From Rickettsia typhi (GTDB lineage Bacteria; Pseudomonadota; Alphaproteobacteria; Rickettsiales; UBA1997), in the NCBI GenBank assembly GCA_945865905.1, contig CAMBFC010000003.1, positions 1-64,000 on the forward strand: a stretch of 64,000 nucleotides of DNA, in the 5' to 3' direction. Both the position numbers and the translations under genes were made by a program. Within the stretch, counting starts at the first letter, position 1. The number at the start of each line of letters is the position of its first letter. Below the pieces are notes generated by a model. The model did not search any database. It was given only the letters and a program-made list of their open reading frames with translations, and was not told the DNA's origin. Below, piece by piece: positions 55,732 to 64,000 of this stretch.

Positions 55732-56805
55732 TTAATCGGTGATGCGCTCTTGCTCTGGCTCACCATCGTTGGTATGGCTTTTTGATGGAGCCGTAACCGC
55801 CGAAGCAGCTGGCGATTGTTTGACTTGTATAGCGTTGCGATATTTGGCAACAGATTCGTTATGTTCGCGCAGAGTGGCTGAAAAATAGTGCCCGCCATTT
55901 GTGCCGGTTGCAACAAAATAAATATAATCAGTTTGTGGTGGATTGAGAACAGCTTTAATTGATGCTAATCCTGGATTACAAATTGGTGCAGGAGGAAGGC
56001 CATAAATTGAATAGGTGTTAAATGGAGAATTATTACGAATATCACTCATTCTGATTGGTCTTTCTAATTTTTTATCGCCAAAGGTAAAAGAATAAATAAT
56101 TGTTGGATCGGATTGCAATTTCATGCCTTTGTGTAGGCGGTTGATAAAAACAGAAGCGACTTTTGGTCTTTCGTCAGCAAGGCCAGTTTCTTTTTCAACT
56201 ATTGAAGCAAGGATAATCGCCTGCTCTTTAGTTTTGATTGGAATTGTTAAATCGCGCTTTTCCCAGAGTTGATCAATGTTTTTGGTCATTGAGATTTGCA
56301 TTCTTTTTAGCATTGCTGATTTGCTGTCATTGAAAGAATAAAAATATGTTTCAGGTAAAATACTGCCTTCAACTATGTTTTTTTGAGTCTCGCCAATTAA
56401 GCCAGGAGAATTGTTAAGAATGGCTAAAGCGCTTTTGCTTGAAAGACCTTCGGCGATAGTGAACTTGCGAAAGAAAATGTAGCCACGAATAGTTTTATGG
56501 AGAATTTTATAGTAAGAAATATTTTTTTCGAAAAAATATTCACCATAGCGTACTTTAAAATGAGGGCCCTTGATAAGACGCGATAAATAAAGAAAAGTCG
56601 TAGGACTTTTGATGATTTTTTCGGCGTAAAGCTTATCTACAACTTGACGAAAAGTCATGCCTTTTTCGATCACGAAGCGCTTATCTTCAAGGTGATAACT
56701 GTTTGGAGAGTTAAAATAAACAACAATGCCTAAAATTAAAATGAGATAGCACAAAACTGCTGCAGAAAAATATAAACAAATTTTGCGAAGCGATTTTGAC
56801 GACAT
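55732..56805 (-). CDS. mltG: Endolytic murein transglycosylase MltG
   Basis: Inner-membrane enzyme that cuts nascent glycan strands and sets their length. It has a membrane helix (about 10-30), a LysM-like region (RFVIEKGMTFRQVVDKLYAE), and the YceG catalytic domain with the Glu of ILASIVEKETG near residue 215 and QSDPTIIYSF. The C terminus (about 330-357) is a Pro/Ser/Glu-rich tail. Together fabF and mltG are a common conserved pair in Gram-negative bacteria (fabF-pabC-mltG), here 10 bases apart; pabC is missing. Confidence 0.94.
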   Translation of the reverse strand: MSSKSLRKICLYFSAAVLCYLILILGIVVYFNSPNSYHLEDKRFVIEKGMTFRQVVDKLYAEKIIKSPTTFLYLSRLIKGPHFKVRYGEYFFEKNISYYKILHKTIRGYIFFRKFTIAEGLSSKSALAILNNSPGLIGETQKNIVEGSILPETYFYSFNDSKSAMLKRMQISMTKNIDQLWEKRDLTIPIKTKEQAIILASIVEKETGLADERPKVASVFINRLHKGMKLQSDPTIIYSFTFGDKKLERPIRMSDIRNNSPFNTYSIYGLPPAPICNPGLASIKAVLNPPQTDYIYFVATGTNGGHYFSATLREHNESVAKYRNAIQVKQSPAASAVTAPSKSHTNDGEPEQERITD

Positions 56806-56814
56806 TAAATTTAA

Positions 56815-58089
56815 TTAAATTCTTTTTAAAATCACGCAGGCATTGGTTCCGCCAAATCCAAATGAGTTTGACATTACGATATCAATTTTGCGGTTTTTAG
56901 CAACTTTTGCAACTAAATCTATATCGCAACTATCGGATGGATTATCAAGATTTAGTGTTGGTGGAGCAACGCTATCTCTAATTGCAAGGGCGCTAAAAAT
57001 AGCTTCAACAGAGCCAGCGGCACCAAGCAAGTGGCCAGTTGAAGATTTGGTTGAAGACATTGAAAGTTTATAAGCGTGATCGCCGAAAACTTTTTTAACG
57101 GCGCCGACTTCAATTTCATCGCCAAGTGGCGTTGAGGTGCCGTGGGCGTTGATGTAATCTACTTGATCAACATTGATTTCAGCGCGAGCCAAGGCTTGTT
57201 GCATAGCGCGAGCTGCGCCACGACCACTAGCTTCAGGAGCGGTAACATGATATGCATCACCAGAAAGGCCGTAACCAATGATTTCGGCATACATTTTAGC
57301 GCCGCGTTTTTTAGCGTGCTCGTATTCTTCTAGTACAAGGATTCCTGAGCCTTCGCCCATAACAAAACCGTCGCGATCTTTATCCCAAGGGCGTGAGCCT
57401 GCTGATGGATTATCGTTAAAGTTGGTTGAAAGTGCGCGCATTGCGGCAAAACCCCCAATGCCAACCTCACAGATTGCTGATTCGGCGCCACCACAGATCA
57501 TAACATCAACATCGCCATGTTCGATCATGCGAGCAGAATCACCAATGGCATGACTGCCGCTGGCACAAGCAGTAACTGTTGCGTGGTTTGGCCCCATATA
57601 GCCATGACGAATTGAAACATGACCCGAAGCTAGGTTAATCAAGCTTGCAGGGATGAAAAAAGGACTGATTTTGCGAATGCCTTTTTCTTTCATGTGGATT
57701 ACGGTTTTTTCGATCATTGGCAAGCCGCCGATTCCTGAGCCAATCATAACGCCAGTGCGGTATTGCGCTTCTTCATCTAGTGGTTTATAGCCTGAATCTG
57801 CGATTGCTTGTTCAGCTGCTGCGATAGCAAAATGGATGAAGCGATCCATTTTGCGCTGTTCTTTCATTTCAATATATTGATCAATATTGAATAAATCAGA
57901 ATTGATTTGGCCTTCAATTGCTAATTTAACTTCACCGGCAATTTTGCAAGGTGATTCTGTAGGGTCAAAAATTGTGATATTGCCAAGGCCAGATTGACCA
58001 TTAATGAGTTTTTTCCAAGTGGCTTCGATGGTTGATGCTAAAGGTGTAACGGCCCCAATACCAGTGATAACGATTCTTCTTTTTGTCAT
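56815..58089 (-). CDS. fabF: 3-oxoacyl-ACP synthase II
   Basis: Elongating condensing enzyme of fatty acid synthesis. The catalytic triad is visible: Cys in VTACASGSHAIG near residue 170, His in NAHGTSTPLGD near 310, and His in SSTGHLLGAAGSVEA near 350. It begins RRIVITGIGAVTPLAS, and ends MSNSFGFGGTNACV. At 424 aa it is full length and it leads the fabF-mltG-nadK run. acpP, usually just upstream, is absent. Confidence 0.96.
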   Translation of the reverse strand: MTKRRIVITGIGAVTPLASTIEATWKKLINGQSGLGNITIFDPTESPCKIAGEVKLAIEGQINSDLFNIDQYIEMKEQRKMDRFIHFAIAAAEQAIADSGYKPLDEEAQYRTGVMIGSGIGGLPMIEKTVIHMKEKGIRKISPFFIPASLINLASGHVSIRHGYMGPNHATVTACASGSHAIGDSARMIEHGDVDVMICGGAESAICEVGIGGFAAMRALSTNFNDNPSAGSRPWDKDRDGFVMGEGSGILVLEEYEHAKKRGAKMYAEIIGYGLSGDAYHVTAPEASGRGAARAMQQALARAEINVDQVDYINAHGTSTPLGDEIEVGAVKKVFGDHAYKLSMSSTKSSTGHLLGAAGSVEAIFSALAIRDSVAPPTLNLDNPSDSCDIDLVAKVAKNRKIDIVMSNSFGFGGTNACVILKRI

Positions 58090-58179
58090 AAATTATAAAG
58101 CAAGTTTGTATAATGCAGCGCTAGTGTTTGCGCCTTGAACGATAAAAAACATACATCAAAAAAAATATTTTGGAAGTAT

Positions 58180-58923
58180 TTACTTTTTGGCAAAAAAACT
58201 AGGATCTACGGCGCTTTTTATTGCCGCTTTGGTGACTTCTTGAATTTCTCCAACGCCAAGTTTTCCTAGGGTGAATGGCCCAAACGAAGTGCGGATTAGG
58301 CGGTTAACTTTTAGCCCCAATTCTTCCATAACTTTTCTGATCTCACGATTTTTTCCTTCGGTGATTGAAATTGTTAGCCAAGAATTTGAATCTTTTTCAA
58401 CATCGACCGCAACCTTGATTGAGCCATAGCGCACGCCATCAACAGTGATGCCGTTTTCGAGTTTTTTTAGGCGTTCGTGATTGAGATGACCAAAGACGCG
58501 GGCGCGATAGGTGCGAATCCATTTAGTTTTTGGCAATTCAATTAAGCGCGCTAAATCACCGTTGGTGGTAAAAAGAAGCAGGCCTTCAGTGTTGTAATCT
58601 AGGCGTCCGACGCTAATTAGGCGCGGTAAATTTTTTGGTAATAATTCAAAAATTGTTTTGCGATCTTGCGGATCTTTGTTGGTAGTGATTGTGCCTGCTG
58701 GTTTATGAAAAAGAAAAAGGCGAATATCGTTGGTTTGAGCAAGTAATTTATTATCAATTTTGATTGCTTGATCAGTGATTAAAGTAGCTGGCGTATCAAT
58801 TGTGACGCCGTTAACTTGAACGCGTCCTTCAAGAATTAGGGCTTCGGCTTCACGGCGAGAGCAGTGACCTGCATGGGCGATTATTTTGGCAATTCTGATG
58901 CCTTTTTTTGGAGTTTCTGTCAT
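58180..58923 (-). CDS. rluB: Ribosomal pseudouridine synthase, RsuA/RluB family
   Basis: A 247-aa protein with an N-terminal S4 domain (IRIAKIIAHAGHCSRREAEA; LILEGRVQVNGVTI), the catalytic Asp in ISVGRLDYNTEGLLLFTTNG near residue 107, and the KPAGTITT and EGKNREIRKVMEELG motifs of the RsuA subfamily. RluB modifies 23S U2605, but RsuA/RluE/RluF cannot be fully excluded. It stands alone on its strand between fabF and the amidotransferase gene. The 132-base spacer upstream holds only a weak GCGTGCGC..GCGC hairpin. Confidence 0.88.
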   Translation of the reverse strand: MTETPKKGIRIAKIIAHAGHCSRREAEALILEGRVQVNGVTIDTPATLITDQAIKIDNKLLAQTNDIRLFLFHKPAGTITTNKDPQDRKTIFELLPKNLPRLISVGRLDYNTEGLLLFTTNGDLARLIELPKTKWIRTYRARVFGHLNHERLKKLENGITVDGVRYGSIKVAVDVEKDSNSWLTISITEGKNREIRKVMEELGLKVNRLIRTSFGPFTLGKLGVGEIQEVTKAAIKSAVDPSFFAKK

Positions 58924-59055
58924 GAGATTTTATTAAATTTTGCAGCTACCTACTTGCGTGCGCGTTTTTAATGCGCTTACGCAACGCTGGCTTGCACAAT
59001 GCTGATGTTAGAGCTTATAAATATAAATAGCTCGCACATTTTTCTGATGAGATGT

Positions 59056-59817
59056 TTATAAATTATGTTTAACTTTGTAATTCATCGCTGCATCCACAAA
59101 ACTAGCGAATATTTTTTGATCAGCTGACGAAACATCAAATTCTGGATGCCATTGCACGCCGACGCAAAAATTGCGACTAGGATCTTCAATTGCTTCGATC
59201 ATGCCATCACTGGCATAAGCGCTGATTTTCATGCCTTTGCCAGCGGTTTTTATTCCTTGGTGATGCGAAGAATTTGTTGGGATTGTTTTAGTGCCAACAA
59301 TTTTATGTAACAAGGTGCCTTCTTCAATATTAACATCGTGATAGGCTTTGGAGCTATCTTCCATCCCCGGAACTTTGCTTTGTTCGTGAATGATGAAGTT
59401 TTTTTCATCAGGAATATGTTGAATAATATCGCCGCCATGGATTATGTTTAAAAGCTGCATACCGTTGCAAATTCCTAGAATTGGCATATTGGTTTTGAGT
59501 GCTTTTTCGGCTAAAGCAAATTCAAAATTTTCGCGTGTTTCGTTGAGAATAACGGTTGGGTGGATTTTTTTAGCGCCGTATTTTTTGGGATTAATATCAA
59601 AAAATCCTCCAACAATCATTAATCCATCGATTAATTCGAGATATTTATCAATCGCATCATAATCGTATGGAAGTATGATTACTGTGGCTCCATCATTGTT
59701 GAGCATATCAACATAATTGCGACGCAGGGCATAATGTGGTCGCACAGAATAGCATTTTGGTGAACCTGCGCGATAGTCTGGAACTACGCCAATTAAAGGC
59801 TTTTGAACTTTAATCAT
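59056..59817 (-). CDS. Class I glutamine amidotransferase-like gamma-glutamyl hydrolase
   Basis: A 253-aa stand-alone GATase domain of the peptidase C26 type (PuuD-like). The nucleophile is in ILGICNGMQLLNI (Cys near 122), and the catalytic His and Glu are in GVQWHPEF near residue 225. PuuD hydrolyses gamma-glutamyl-GABA, but other members act on gamma-glutamyl compounds. Here it lies 9 bases downstream of a glutamate-cysteine ligase gene, so a role in gamma-glutamyl or glutathione metabolism is plausible though unproven. Confidence 0.85.
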   Translation of the reverse strand: MIKVQKPLIGVVPDYRAGSPKCYSVRPHYALRRNYVDMLNNDGATVIILPYDYDAIDKYLELIDGLMIVGGFFDINPKKYGAKKIHPTVILNETRENFEFALAEKALKTNMPILGICNGMQLLNIIHGGDIIQHIPDEKNFIIHEQSKVPGMEDSSKAYHDVNIEEGTLLHKIVGTKTIPTNSSHHQGIKTAGKGMKISAYASDGMIEAIEDPSRNFCVGVQWHPEFDVSSADQKIFASFVDAAMNYKVKHNL

Positions 59818-59826
59818 TTGAAAAAA

Positions 59827-61059
59827 TTATTTATTGATATCTTCTTGAGCCGCCGCTAAGGCAGCAAGCCTTGAAATTGCTGAATAAACAATAGTAATAT
59901 CTTTTTTATTGCTGCCAAGCTCAATTTGATTTTCTTCTAAAGTGCGCAAATCAAAAAAAGCTGCGCCACTGGCATTGAGGCTTTCTAGTTGATTGCGTTG
60001 ATTATTGGCGCGAAATAGGTTGCCCACAACTTGGCCGCCGATCATGTAAATCATTGGTTCGGCGATTGTGCCTTCGATTTTGTCGATGGTTTTTATTCCC
60101 TCTTGAATCATCACCATAGTGTTTTGCGTGCTCTCTTTGAGCATGTTCATTTTGTTGCGTTCTTTTTTGTTGATATCAAGAATATCAGCGCTTGAAAAAA
60201 CTGGCATAACCGCCATTCCGTAGGTTCCGTTATCGGCTTTTATGTAGCAATAGGGCTCTTCATTTATTCCATATTCGTGGTATTTTTCTTTGAGTTTTGC
60301 CATTAATTCATCGACATATTTTGCTAAACATTCAATGCCGGTGCGCTCTTTAAAATTGACATCGTGACATGAGCGATGCATTGATGAAATTAGCCAAGGA
60401 TCAATATCAATTATCGTTGCAAATTCTATCGCCAAATCATTGTAGAGCGTGAAATGGTGTGACTTGGTGCGCTGATACCAACCTAATTTTAAAGATGGCG
60501 TGATTGGGGTCTTGATATCTTGCAAAAACTCTGGAATTCCACCAGTTAAATCATTATTGAGAATTATTAGATCAGGCACGAAACCGTCGCCAGCAGTGAG
60601 GTGGTTGCCATTTTTTATCAAAGGATTTAGAGTTATTTTTTTGCCGCTATCTAAATCTATAACCATTTTTTCTTTTAGGTCTTCCATCAAAGAGCCAACC
60701 ACCACAAGCCTTCCAGTGTCTTGTATAATTTCTTGTAGAATTGCAACATTTTCTAGGTAGTGCATATTGCGTGTGTGATTTTCTGGTACAATTAAAATAT
60801 TTTTTGCTTGCAAAAAATGATCTGTAATAAATTTATCGGCAATAATTTTTGCGGCATCTTTTGAATCTTTGCAAAGGTTGTTGAATCCAGCAGGAAAGCA
60901 GTTTGTATCAATCGGTGCAATTTTAAAACCTGAATGACGCAAATCAACCGAATTATAAAAATTTGCTGGAGATTGATGAAATTTTTGCGCAAACCATTTT
61001 TCAACCAAAGGTGATTTTGCAGAAATTTTTTGTGCAAGAATATCGATAATTTGTGACAT
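59827..61059 (-). CDS. gshA: Glutamate--cysteine ligase, GshA (proteobacterial PF08886-type)
   Basis: Makes gamma-glutamylcysteine, the first step of glutathione synthesis. It resembles the type found in Nitrosomonas and some other proteobacteria rather than the E. coli GshA family: VDLRHSGFKIAPIDTNCFPA near residue 40, FNNLCKDSK, IVPENHTRNMHYLENV, and YCYIKADNGTYGMAVMPV. At 410 aa it is full length. The stop is 9 bases from the amidotransferase gene. gshB is not in the window. Confidence 0.88.
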   Translation of the reverse strand: MSQIIDILAQKISAKSPLVEKWFAQKFHQSPANFYNSVDLRHSGFKIAPIDTNCFPAGFNNLCKDSKDAAKIIADKFITDHFLQAKNILIVPENHTRNMHYLENVAILQEIIQDTGRLVVVGSLMEDLKEKMVIDLDSGKKITLNPLIKNGNHLTAGDGFVPDLIILNNDLTGGIPEFLQDIKTPITPSLKLGWYQRTKSHHFTLYNDLAIEFATIIDIDPWLISSMHRSCHDVNFKERTGIECLAKYVDELMAKLKEKYHEYGINEEPYCYIKADNGTYGMAVMPVFSSADILDINKKERNKMNMLKESTQNTMVMIQEGIKTIDKIEGTIAEPMIYMIGGQVVGNLFRANNQRNQLESLNASGAAFFDLRTLEENQIELGSNKKDITIVYSAISRLAALAAAQEDINK

Positions 61060-61060
61060 G

Positions 61061-61516
61061 TTATTTGTTTTTACAGCTTAATGCTGTTACATCATAAATA
61101 GGATGTTCTAAGCTAGAAATTGAAGGGCTTGACGAGATCATCCAGCCAAAAAAAATGCGCTTTATGGCTCCATCAGCTTTGGTTTCAAATACTTCGAGAA
61201 GAACGCGACTATCGGGTTTTTGATCAAGTGGCGCTTGCCAACATTTATCAACTTTAATGAAGAGTTTTCCCATTTCTGTTTTTTCACCAACGCCAACTTC
61301 AACAATCGAAGCCTTAGCGGTAGTTTTATTTAAAATTTGCAAAACAGCTTTGTTATAAAAGCGCGAAGAATCAACTTTATCAAAAGTTAGTTTAGAATTT
61401 TCATCTTGTTGAAAGGTTTCTGAATTTTGTGGCGCAGTTTCTTGTGCGTTAAGATGCGTAAGGGGCGCAAGGCTTAAAATAACGATCGTTAATAGCGAGA
61501 ATTTATTTTTTAGCAT
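61061..61516 (-). CDS. DUF2155-family exported protein
   Basis: A 152-aa protein from ATG 61516 with a signal peptide (KNKFSLLTIVILSLAPLTHLNA). Mature residues show the DUF2155 pattern: VLQILNKTTAKASIVEVGVG, then VDKCWQAPLDQKPDSRVLLE, and FGWMISSSPSISSLEHPIYD. The two cysteines (KCWQ and ALSCKNK) are probably disulfide-bonded. Function is unknown, but in alphaproteobacteria it sits beside NDUFA12 and mlaD, as here. It overlaps the mlaD stop by 14 bases. ATG 61537 or 61573 are possible alternative starts. Confidence 0.88.
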   Translation of the reverse strand: MLKNKFSLLTIVILSLAPLTHLNAQETAPQNSETFQQDENSKLTFDKVDSSRFYNKAVLQILNKTTAKASIVEVGVGEKTEMGKLFIKVDKCWQAPLDQKPDSRVLLEVFETKADGAIKRIFFGWMISSSPSISSLEHPIYDVTALSCKNK

Positions 61517-61976
61517 CTTTTTTATCCTTTTTATCATCGCTATTAAACATGAATTTTCCGAGTAGTTGCTCAAAATTTACTGATGATTGGGTGAAAGCAA
61601 CTTCTTCACCATCTTTGAGAAATTCTTCATCGGCACCAGGAGTGATTGCAAGGTATTTTTCGCCAAGCAAACCAGAGCTAACAATTTTTGCTGAAGAGTC
61701 TGTTGGCAATTTTAAATCTTTGCTGACGCTAAATATTAGTGTGGCACGAAAGTTTTTAGAATCTAGCGTGCTATCGCTAACTGTGCCAACTTTTATTCCA
61801 GAAATTTTAACATCGCCGCCAGCCTCTATTCCACTAGCATCATCAAATTTTGCTATTAAATTATAGCCATCGTTAGTTTTAATTTTTGCACTTTTAAATG
61901 AGCTGAAAAAGAAAAAAGCCGCACAAAGCAAAACAAAGGTTCCAACGATAATTTCAAAATAATTATTTTGTTTCAT
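61503..61976 (-). CDS. mlaD: MlaD, substrate-binding protein of phospholipid transport
   Basis: The periplasmic MCE-domain subunit of the Mla system that keeps the outer membrane asymmetric by moving phospholipids. A membrane helix (about 7-25, FEIIVGTFVLLCAAFFFF) precedes an MCE domain (FDDASGIEAGGDVKISGIKV, GLLGEKYLAITPG). The C terminus is charged and short (DDKKDKKDAKK). ATG 61976 places it 2 bases from the NDUFA12 stop. mlaE and mlaF, usually upstream in other groups, are not here. Confidence 0.93.
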   Translation of the reverse strand: MKQNNYFEIIVGTFVLLCAAFFFFSSFKSAKIKTNDGYNLIAKFDDASGIEAGGDVKISGIKVGTVSDSTLDSKNFRATLIFSVSKDLKLPTDSSAKIVSSGLLGEKYLAITPGADEEFLKDGEEVAFTQSSVNFEQLLGKFMFNSDDKKDKKDAKK

Positions 61977-61978
61977 AT

Positions 61979-62299
61979 TTAATGAGGTTGCCAAGATTGA
62001 TAAGGTTTTTTGCTAATAATTGTAGAATTTTTTGGTGAATGCGCGTTTTTTGTGCCAGTTAAATTTGGTAGATGAATTTTTTGCCAAGAATATTTTTTAG
62101 TATTAAGATTAACTGGCGTCATATCGCATGAATAATGGATCCAGCCATGCCACTCAGCTGGAATTTTTGAAGGTTCGGGCATGCCTTTATAGGCGATAAA
62201 TCTTCTGCCATCTTTTGCTTCAAAATAATAGTTGCCAAACTCGTCGCTGCCAACTTTTTTGCTAAATAATTTTATGCCCAATTGTTGAAAAAACTGCAT
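61979..62299 (-). CDS. NDUFA12 (B17.2) homologue, complex I accessory subunit
   Basis: A 106-aa protein with the NDUFA12 core: VGSDEFGNYYFEAKDGRRFI near residue 16, MPEPSKIPAEWHGWIHYSC and the RYVMY-like tail replaced by NLTGTKNAHSP. In alphaproteobacteria this family is an accessory subunit of NADH:quinone oxidoreductase, shared with mitochondria. It leads NDUFA12-mlaD-DUF2155, a gene order typical of the class. Confidence 0.93.
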   Translation of the reverse strand: MQFFQQLGIKLFSKKVGSDEFGNYYFEAKDGRRFIAYKGMPEPSKIPAEWHGWIHYSCDMTPVNLNTKKYSWQKIHLPNLTGTKNAHSPKNSTIISKKPYQSWQPH

Positions 62300-62416
62300 T
62301 TTAAAAAATATATAAATTTTAAATGTATAAATTTTGAATCACTGTGTTAATGTATTTTCTCAAATACTACATCCAATAAGTCTAAAATAAAAGTGTTTAG
62401 AAAAACTAACAAGTTC

Positions 62417-64000
62417 ATGCTATTTTTGAAAGATTTTTTTGCAGTTATTTTTGCTGTTCTTTTTATAGCAACTATTGCCTCAGCAAAAGAAATAAGGCCA
62501 ATCACCCCTAGGCTATGGAAGGTTTTGTCCGCTGATGATATGGATCATTTGCATAAAATATCAGCTGCTCTAGAAAAAGAAAATTATGAAGAAGCTTTAA
62601 AATATACGCACGCGATAAGCAAAAAAGAAAATGCGTCAGATGTTGCAAATGCTGATTCTACAAATATTAAGGTTGAAAAAAATGATTTTACAGAAGCTTT
62701 AACAAACATAATTTTGTGGCAAAAATATAGCAATCAAAATAGTCGCAAAGCCATAAGAACAGATATTGCAAGTGAGGTGTTGTTTAATGATATTTCTCGA
62801 TTTGTTAATGATAATTCATTTTATCCCAATATTGCAGATTTGCGCCGAAGCGTTGAACAAGTAGCGGTTTCTGATCATGTTCCCTTTCGTTTGAGTGAGC
62901 AATATTTTAAATCCAATCCTGCCGCAACACTAGAATCTAAGCTTTATTTGTTGCGCGCAAAGTCTGATTTTATCTTGCGTTTTAAAGGGTCGGATGCTCA
63001 GCGACAAAAAATAGCCGACGAAATTCAGAATTCTATTGTTGATATTTGGGTGAAAGAAAATTTTATTTCAGCAAATGAGCAAGATTTTCTTAGTCAATAT
63101 GCGCGACAATTAACTGAATCTGATCATATTAATCGTATTAATCGCTTGTTATGGGATGGCAAAATTGCTGACGCCAAGCGTATTATGAATTTTGTTAACG
63201 ATGATTATCAAGAATTATTTTCGGCAATTATTGCGATCAAAGAAAATCCAAAATTTATTGATAATATAGTTCTTTCGGTACCTAGAAAATTAAGGTCGGA
63301 TGAGAATTTATCTTATAGCAGAATTATGTGGTATAAAAGCCAAGATAAGATTGATGATTTAATTGATTTATTCGTAAAAGTTGGTCCAACGCAATATCCA
63401 GAAAAATGGTGGAATGTTCGTCGTCTCTACACTCGCGAGATGTTAAAAAAGAAAGAATATAAAATTGCTTATGCTTTAGTTTCGCAACATAATTTGCCAA
63501 AAAAGTTTAATGATTTTTGGGAGGCAGAATGGATGTCGGGCTGGATTGCGCTACGCTTTCTTGACCACCCTAAAATTGCTTATAATCATTTTGAAACACT
63601 TTATAATAATGTGTCGCAGCCAGTTACTTTATCGCGCGGGGCCTATTGGCTTGGCATGGCTGCGCAAGCTGATGGCAATAAAGCAAAGGCGATCGAGTGG
63701 TATAAACTTGCTACAAAATATCCGGTATTTTTTTATGGACAATTGGCGATTCACAAGCATCGTTTGCTTGATAGCGTTAACGCCGCAGAAGATATTATTT
63801 TGCCAAAAGATCCCGATATAACGGTTGGTGATGTTAAAAAAATCTCTGCTTCAATGCCTGCTAAAGTGGCGTATTTATTGGCTTTGATGGGTGATAAGGC
63901 TGGCGCCACCAAGGTTTTTGAATATGTAGTTAGTAACTCAACTTCTGATGGTCAGATTGCAGTGGTGATGCGCATTGTCAATGAGCTCAATGATCGGCAA
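62417..64000 (+). CDS. Soluble lytic murein transglycosylase, 3' end outside the window
   Basis: An open frame from ATG 62417 runs in frame to the window edge (528 codons). A signal peptide (MLFLKDFFAVIFAVLFIA...ASA) is followed by the alpha-superhelical U-domain of Slt-type transglycosylases, with tetratricopeptide-like helices such as LESKLYLLRAKSDFILRF, KNPKFIDNI-type and RGAYWLGMAAQADGNKAKA near the end. The catalytic SLT domain should lie just past the window. It cuts peptidoglycan to give anhydro-muramyl products. It is divergent from NDUFA12, with a 117-base promoter region between. Confidence 0.85.
   Translation, partial: MLFLKDFFAVIFAVLFIATIASAKEIRPITPRLWKVLSADDMDHLHKISAALEKENYEEALKYTHAISKKENASDVANADSTNIKVEKNDFTEALTNIILWQKYSNQNSRKAIRTDIASEVLFNDISRFVNDNSFYPNIADLRRSVEQVAVSDHVPFRLSEQYFKSNPAATLESKLYLLRAKSDFILRFKGSDAQRQKIADEIQNSIVDIWVKENFISANEQDFLSQYARQLTESDHINRINRLLWDGKIADAKRIMNFVNDDYQELFSAIIAIKENPKFIDNIVLSVPRKLRSDENLSYSRIMWYKSQDKIDDLIDLFVKVGPTQYPEKWWNVRRLYTREMLKKKEYKIAYALVSQHNLPKKFNDFWEAEWMSGWIALRFLDHPKIAYNHFETLYNNVSQPVTLSRGAYWLGMAAQADGNKAKAIEWYKLATKYPVFFYGQLAIHKHRLLDSVNAAEDIILPKDPDITVGDVKKISASMPAKVAYLLALMGDKAGATKVFEYVVSNSTSDGQIAVVMRIVNELNDRQ

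Noticed and set aside
58924..59055. GC-rich stretch with GCAGCTACCTACTTGCG, similar to part of the family A centre
   Set aside because: Only a partial, gapped match and no complementary arms; at best a decayed copy.

Overview
The window is 64 kb of AT-rich, densely packed chromosome from an alphaproteobacterium. Five things point there: an NDUFA12 homologue next to mlaD and a DUF2155 protein, a Tim44-like protein, a CobT-family von Willebrand protein, a stand-alone MerR regulator, and an RpoH with the usual RpoH box. Base composition and the dispersed palindromic elements recall the Rickettsiales. However, hisA, ilvC, metE, metC, split gcvP, gshA and biotin genes suggest a lineage with more biosynthesis than classical obligate intracellular Rickettsiales. 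The exact placement is inference. Genes are mostly in short runs of one to four with mixed orientation, and clear Shine-Dalgarno sequences are rare.

Layout. 0.16-4.7 kb: bactofilin plus M23 endopeptidase (envelope shape), rpmE with a BioH-like esterase, and comM/yifB. 4.7-5.3 kb: a gene-free stretch with a long palindrome and a string of mini-hairpins. 5.3-18.1 kb: metE, a ferredoxin reductase, a Lol permease, a YajG-like lipoprotein, hisA, gcvPA-gcvPB, gyrB and bioF. 18.1-22.9 kb: an unusual aminotransferase, a small orphan, cobT-like and a Cache-domain membrane protein. 22.9-33.4 kb, nearly all minus strand: ribBA, ribE, rpoH, a pilin-LamG protein, a thioredoxin-NHL protein, rpsU, hpf, acnA, a Tim44-like protein, tRNA-His and ridA. 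33.4-37 kb: bioB bracketed by two palindromic elements, midA and a second pilin-LamG protein. 37-42.7 kb: ilvC, an orphan repeat protein, glmU, a secreted SH3 protein and another orphan. 42.7-48.8 kb, minus strand: purM, pccB, psd, tig, two palindromic elements, tRNA-Leu and rpmA-rplU. 49-54.8 kb, plus strand: DUF2066, a PerM/AI-2E permease, MerR, HIT, metC, crcB and rluC. 54.9-62.3 kb, minus strand: nadK, mltG, fabF, rluB, a class I amidotransferase, gshA, DUF2155, mlaD and NDUFA12. From 62.4 kb a soluble lytic transglycosylase runs off the window.

Functionally this is mostly core metabolism (one-carbon and glycine, methionine, biotin, riboflavin, glutathione, TCA), ribosome function and hibernation, and envelope maintenance.

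The most unusual content is non-coding. Two families of palindromic elements, three copies each, keep a fixed centre while their long flanking arms differ completely from copy to copy, yet remain almost perfectly self-complementary. A third, miniature set of hairpins (loop GTRGTGA with unrelated but matching stems) shows the same logic. This is the best candidate here for an undescribed system.
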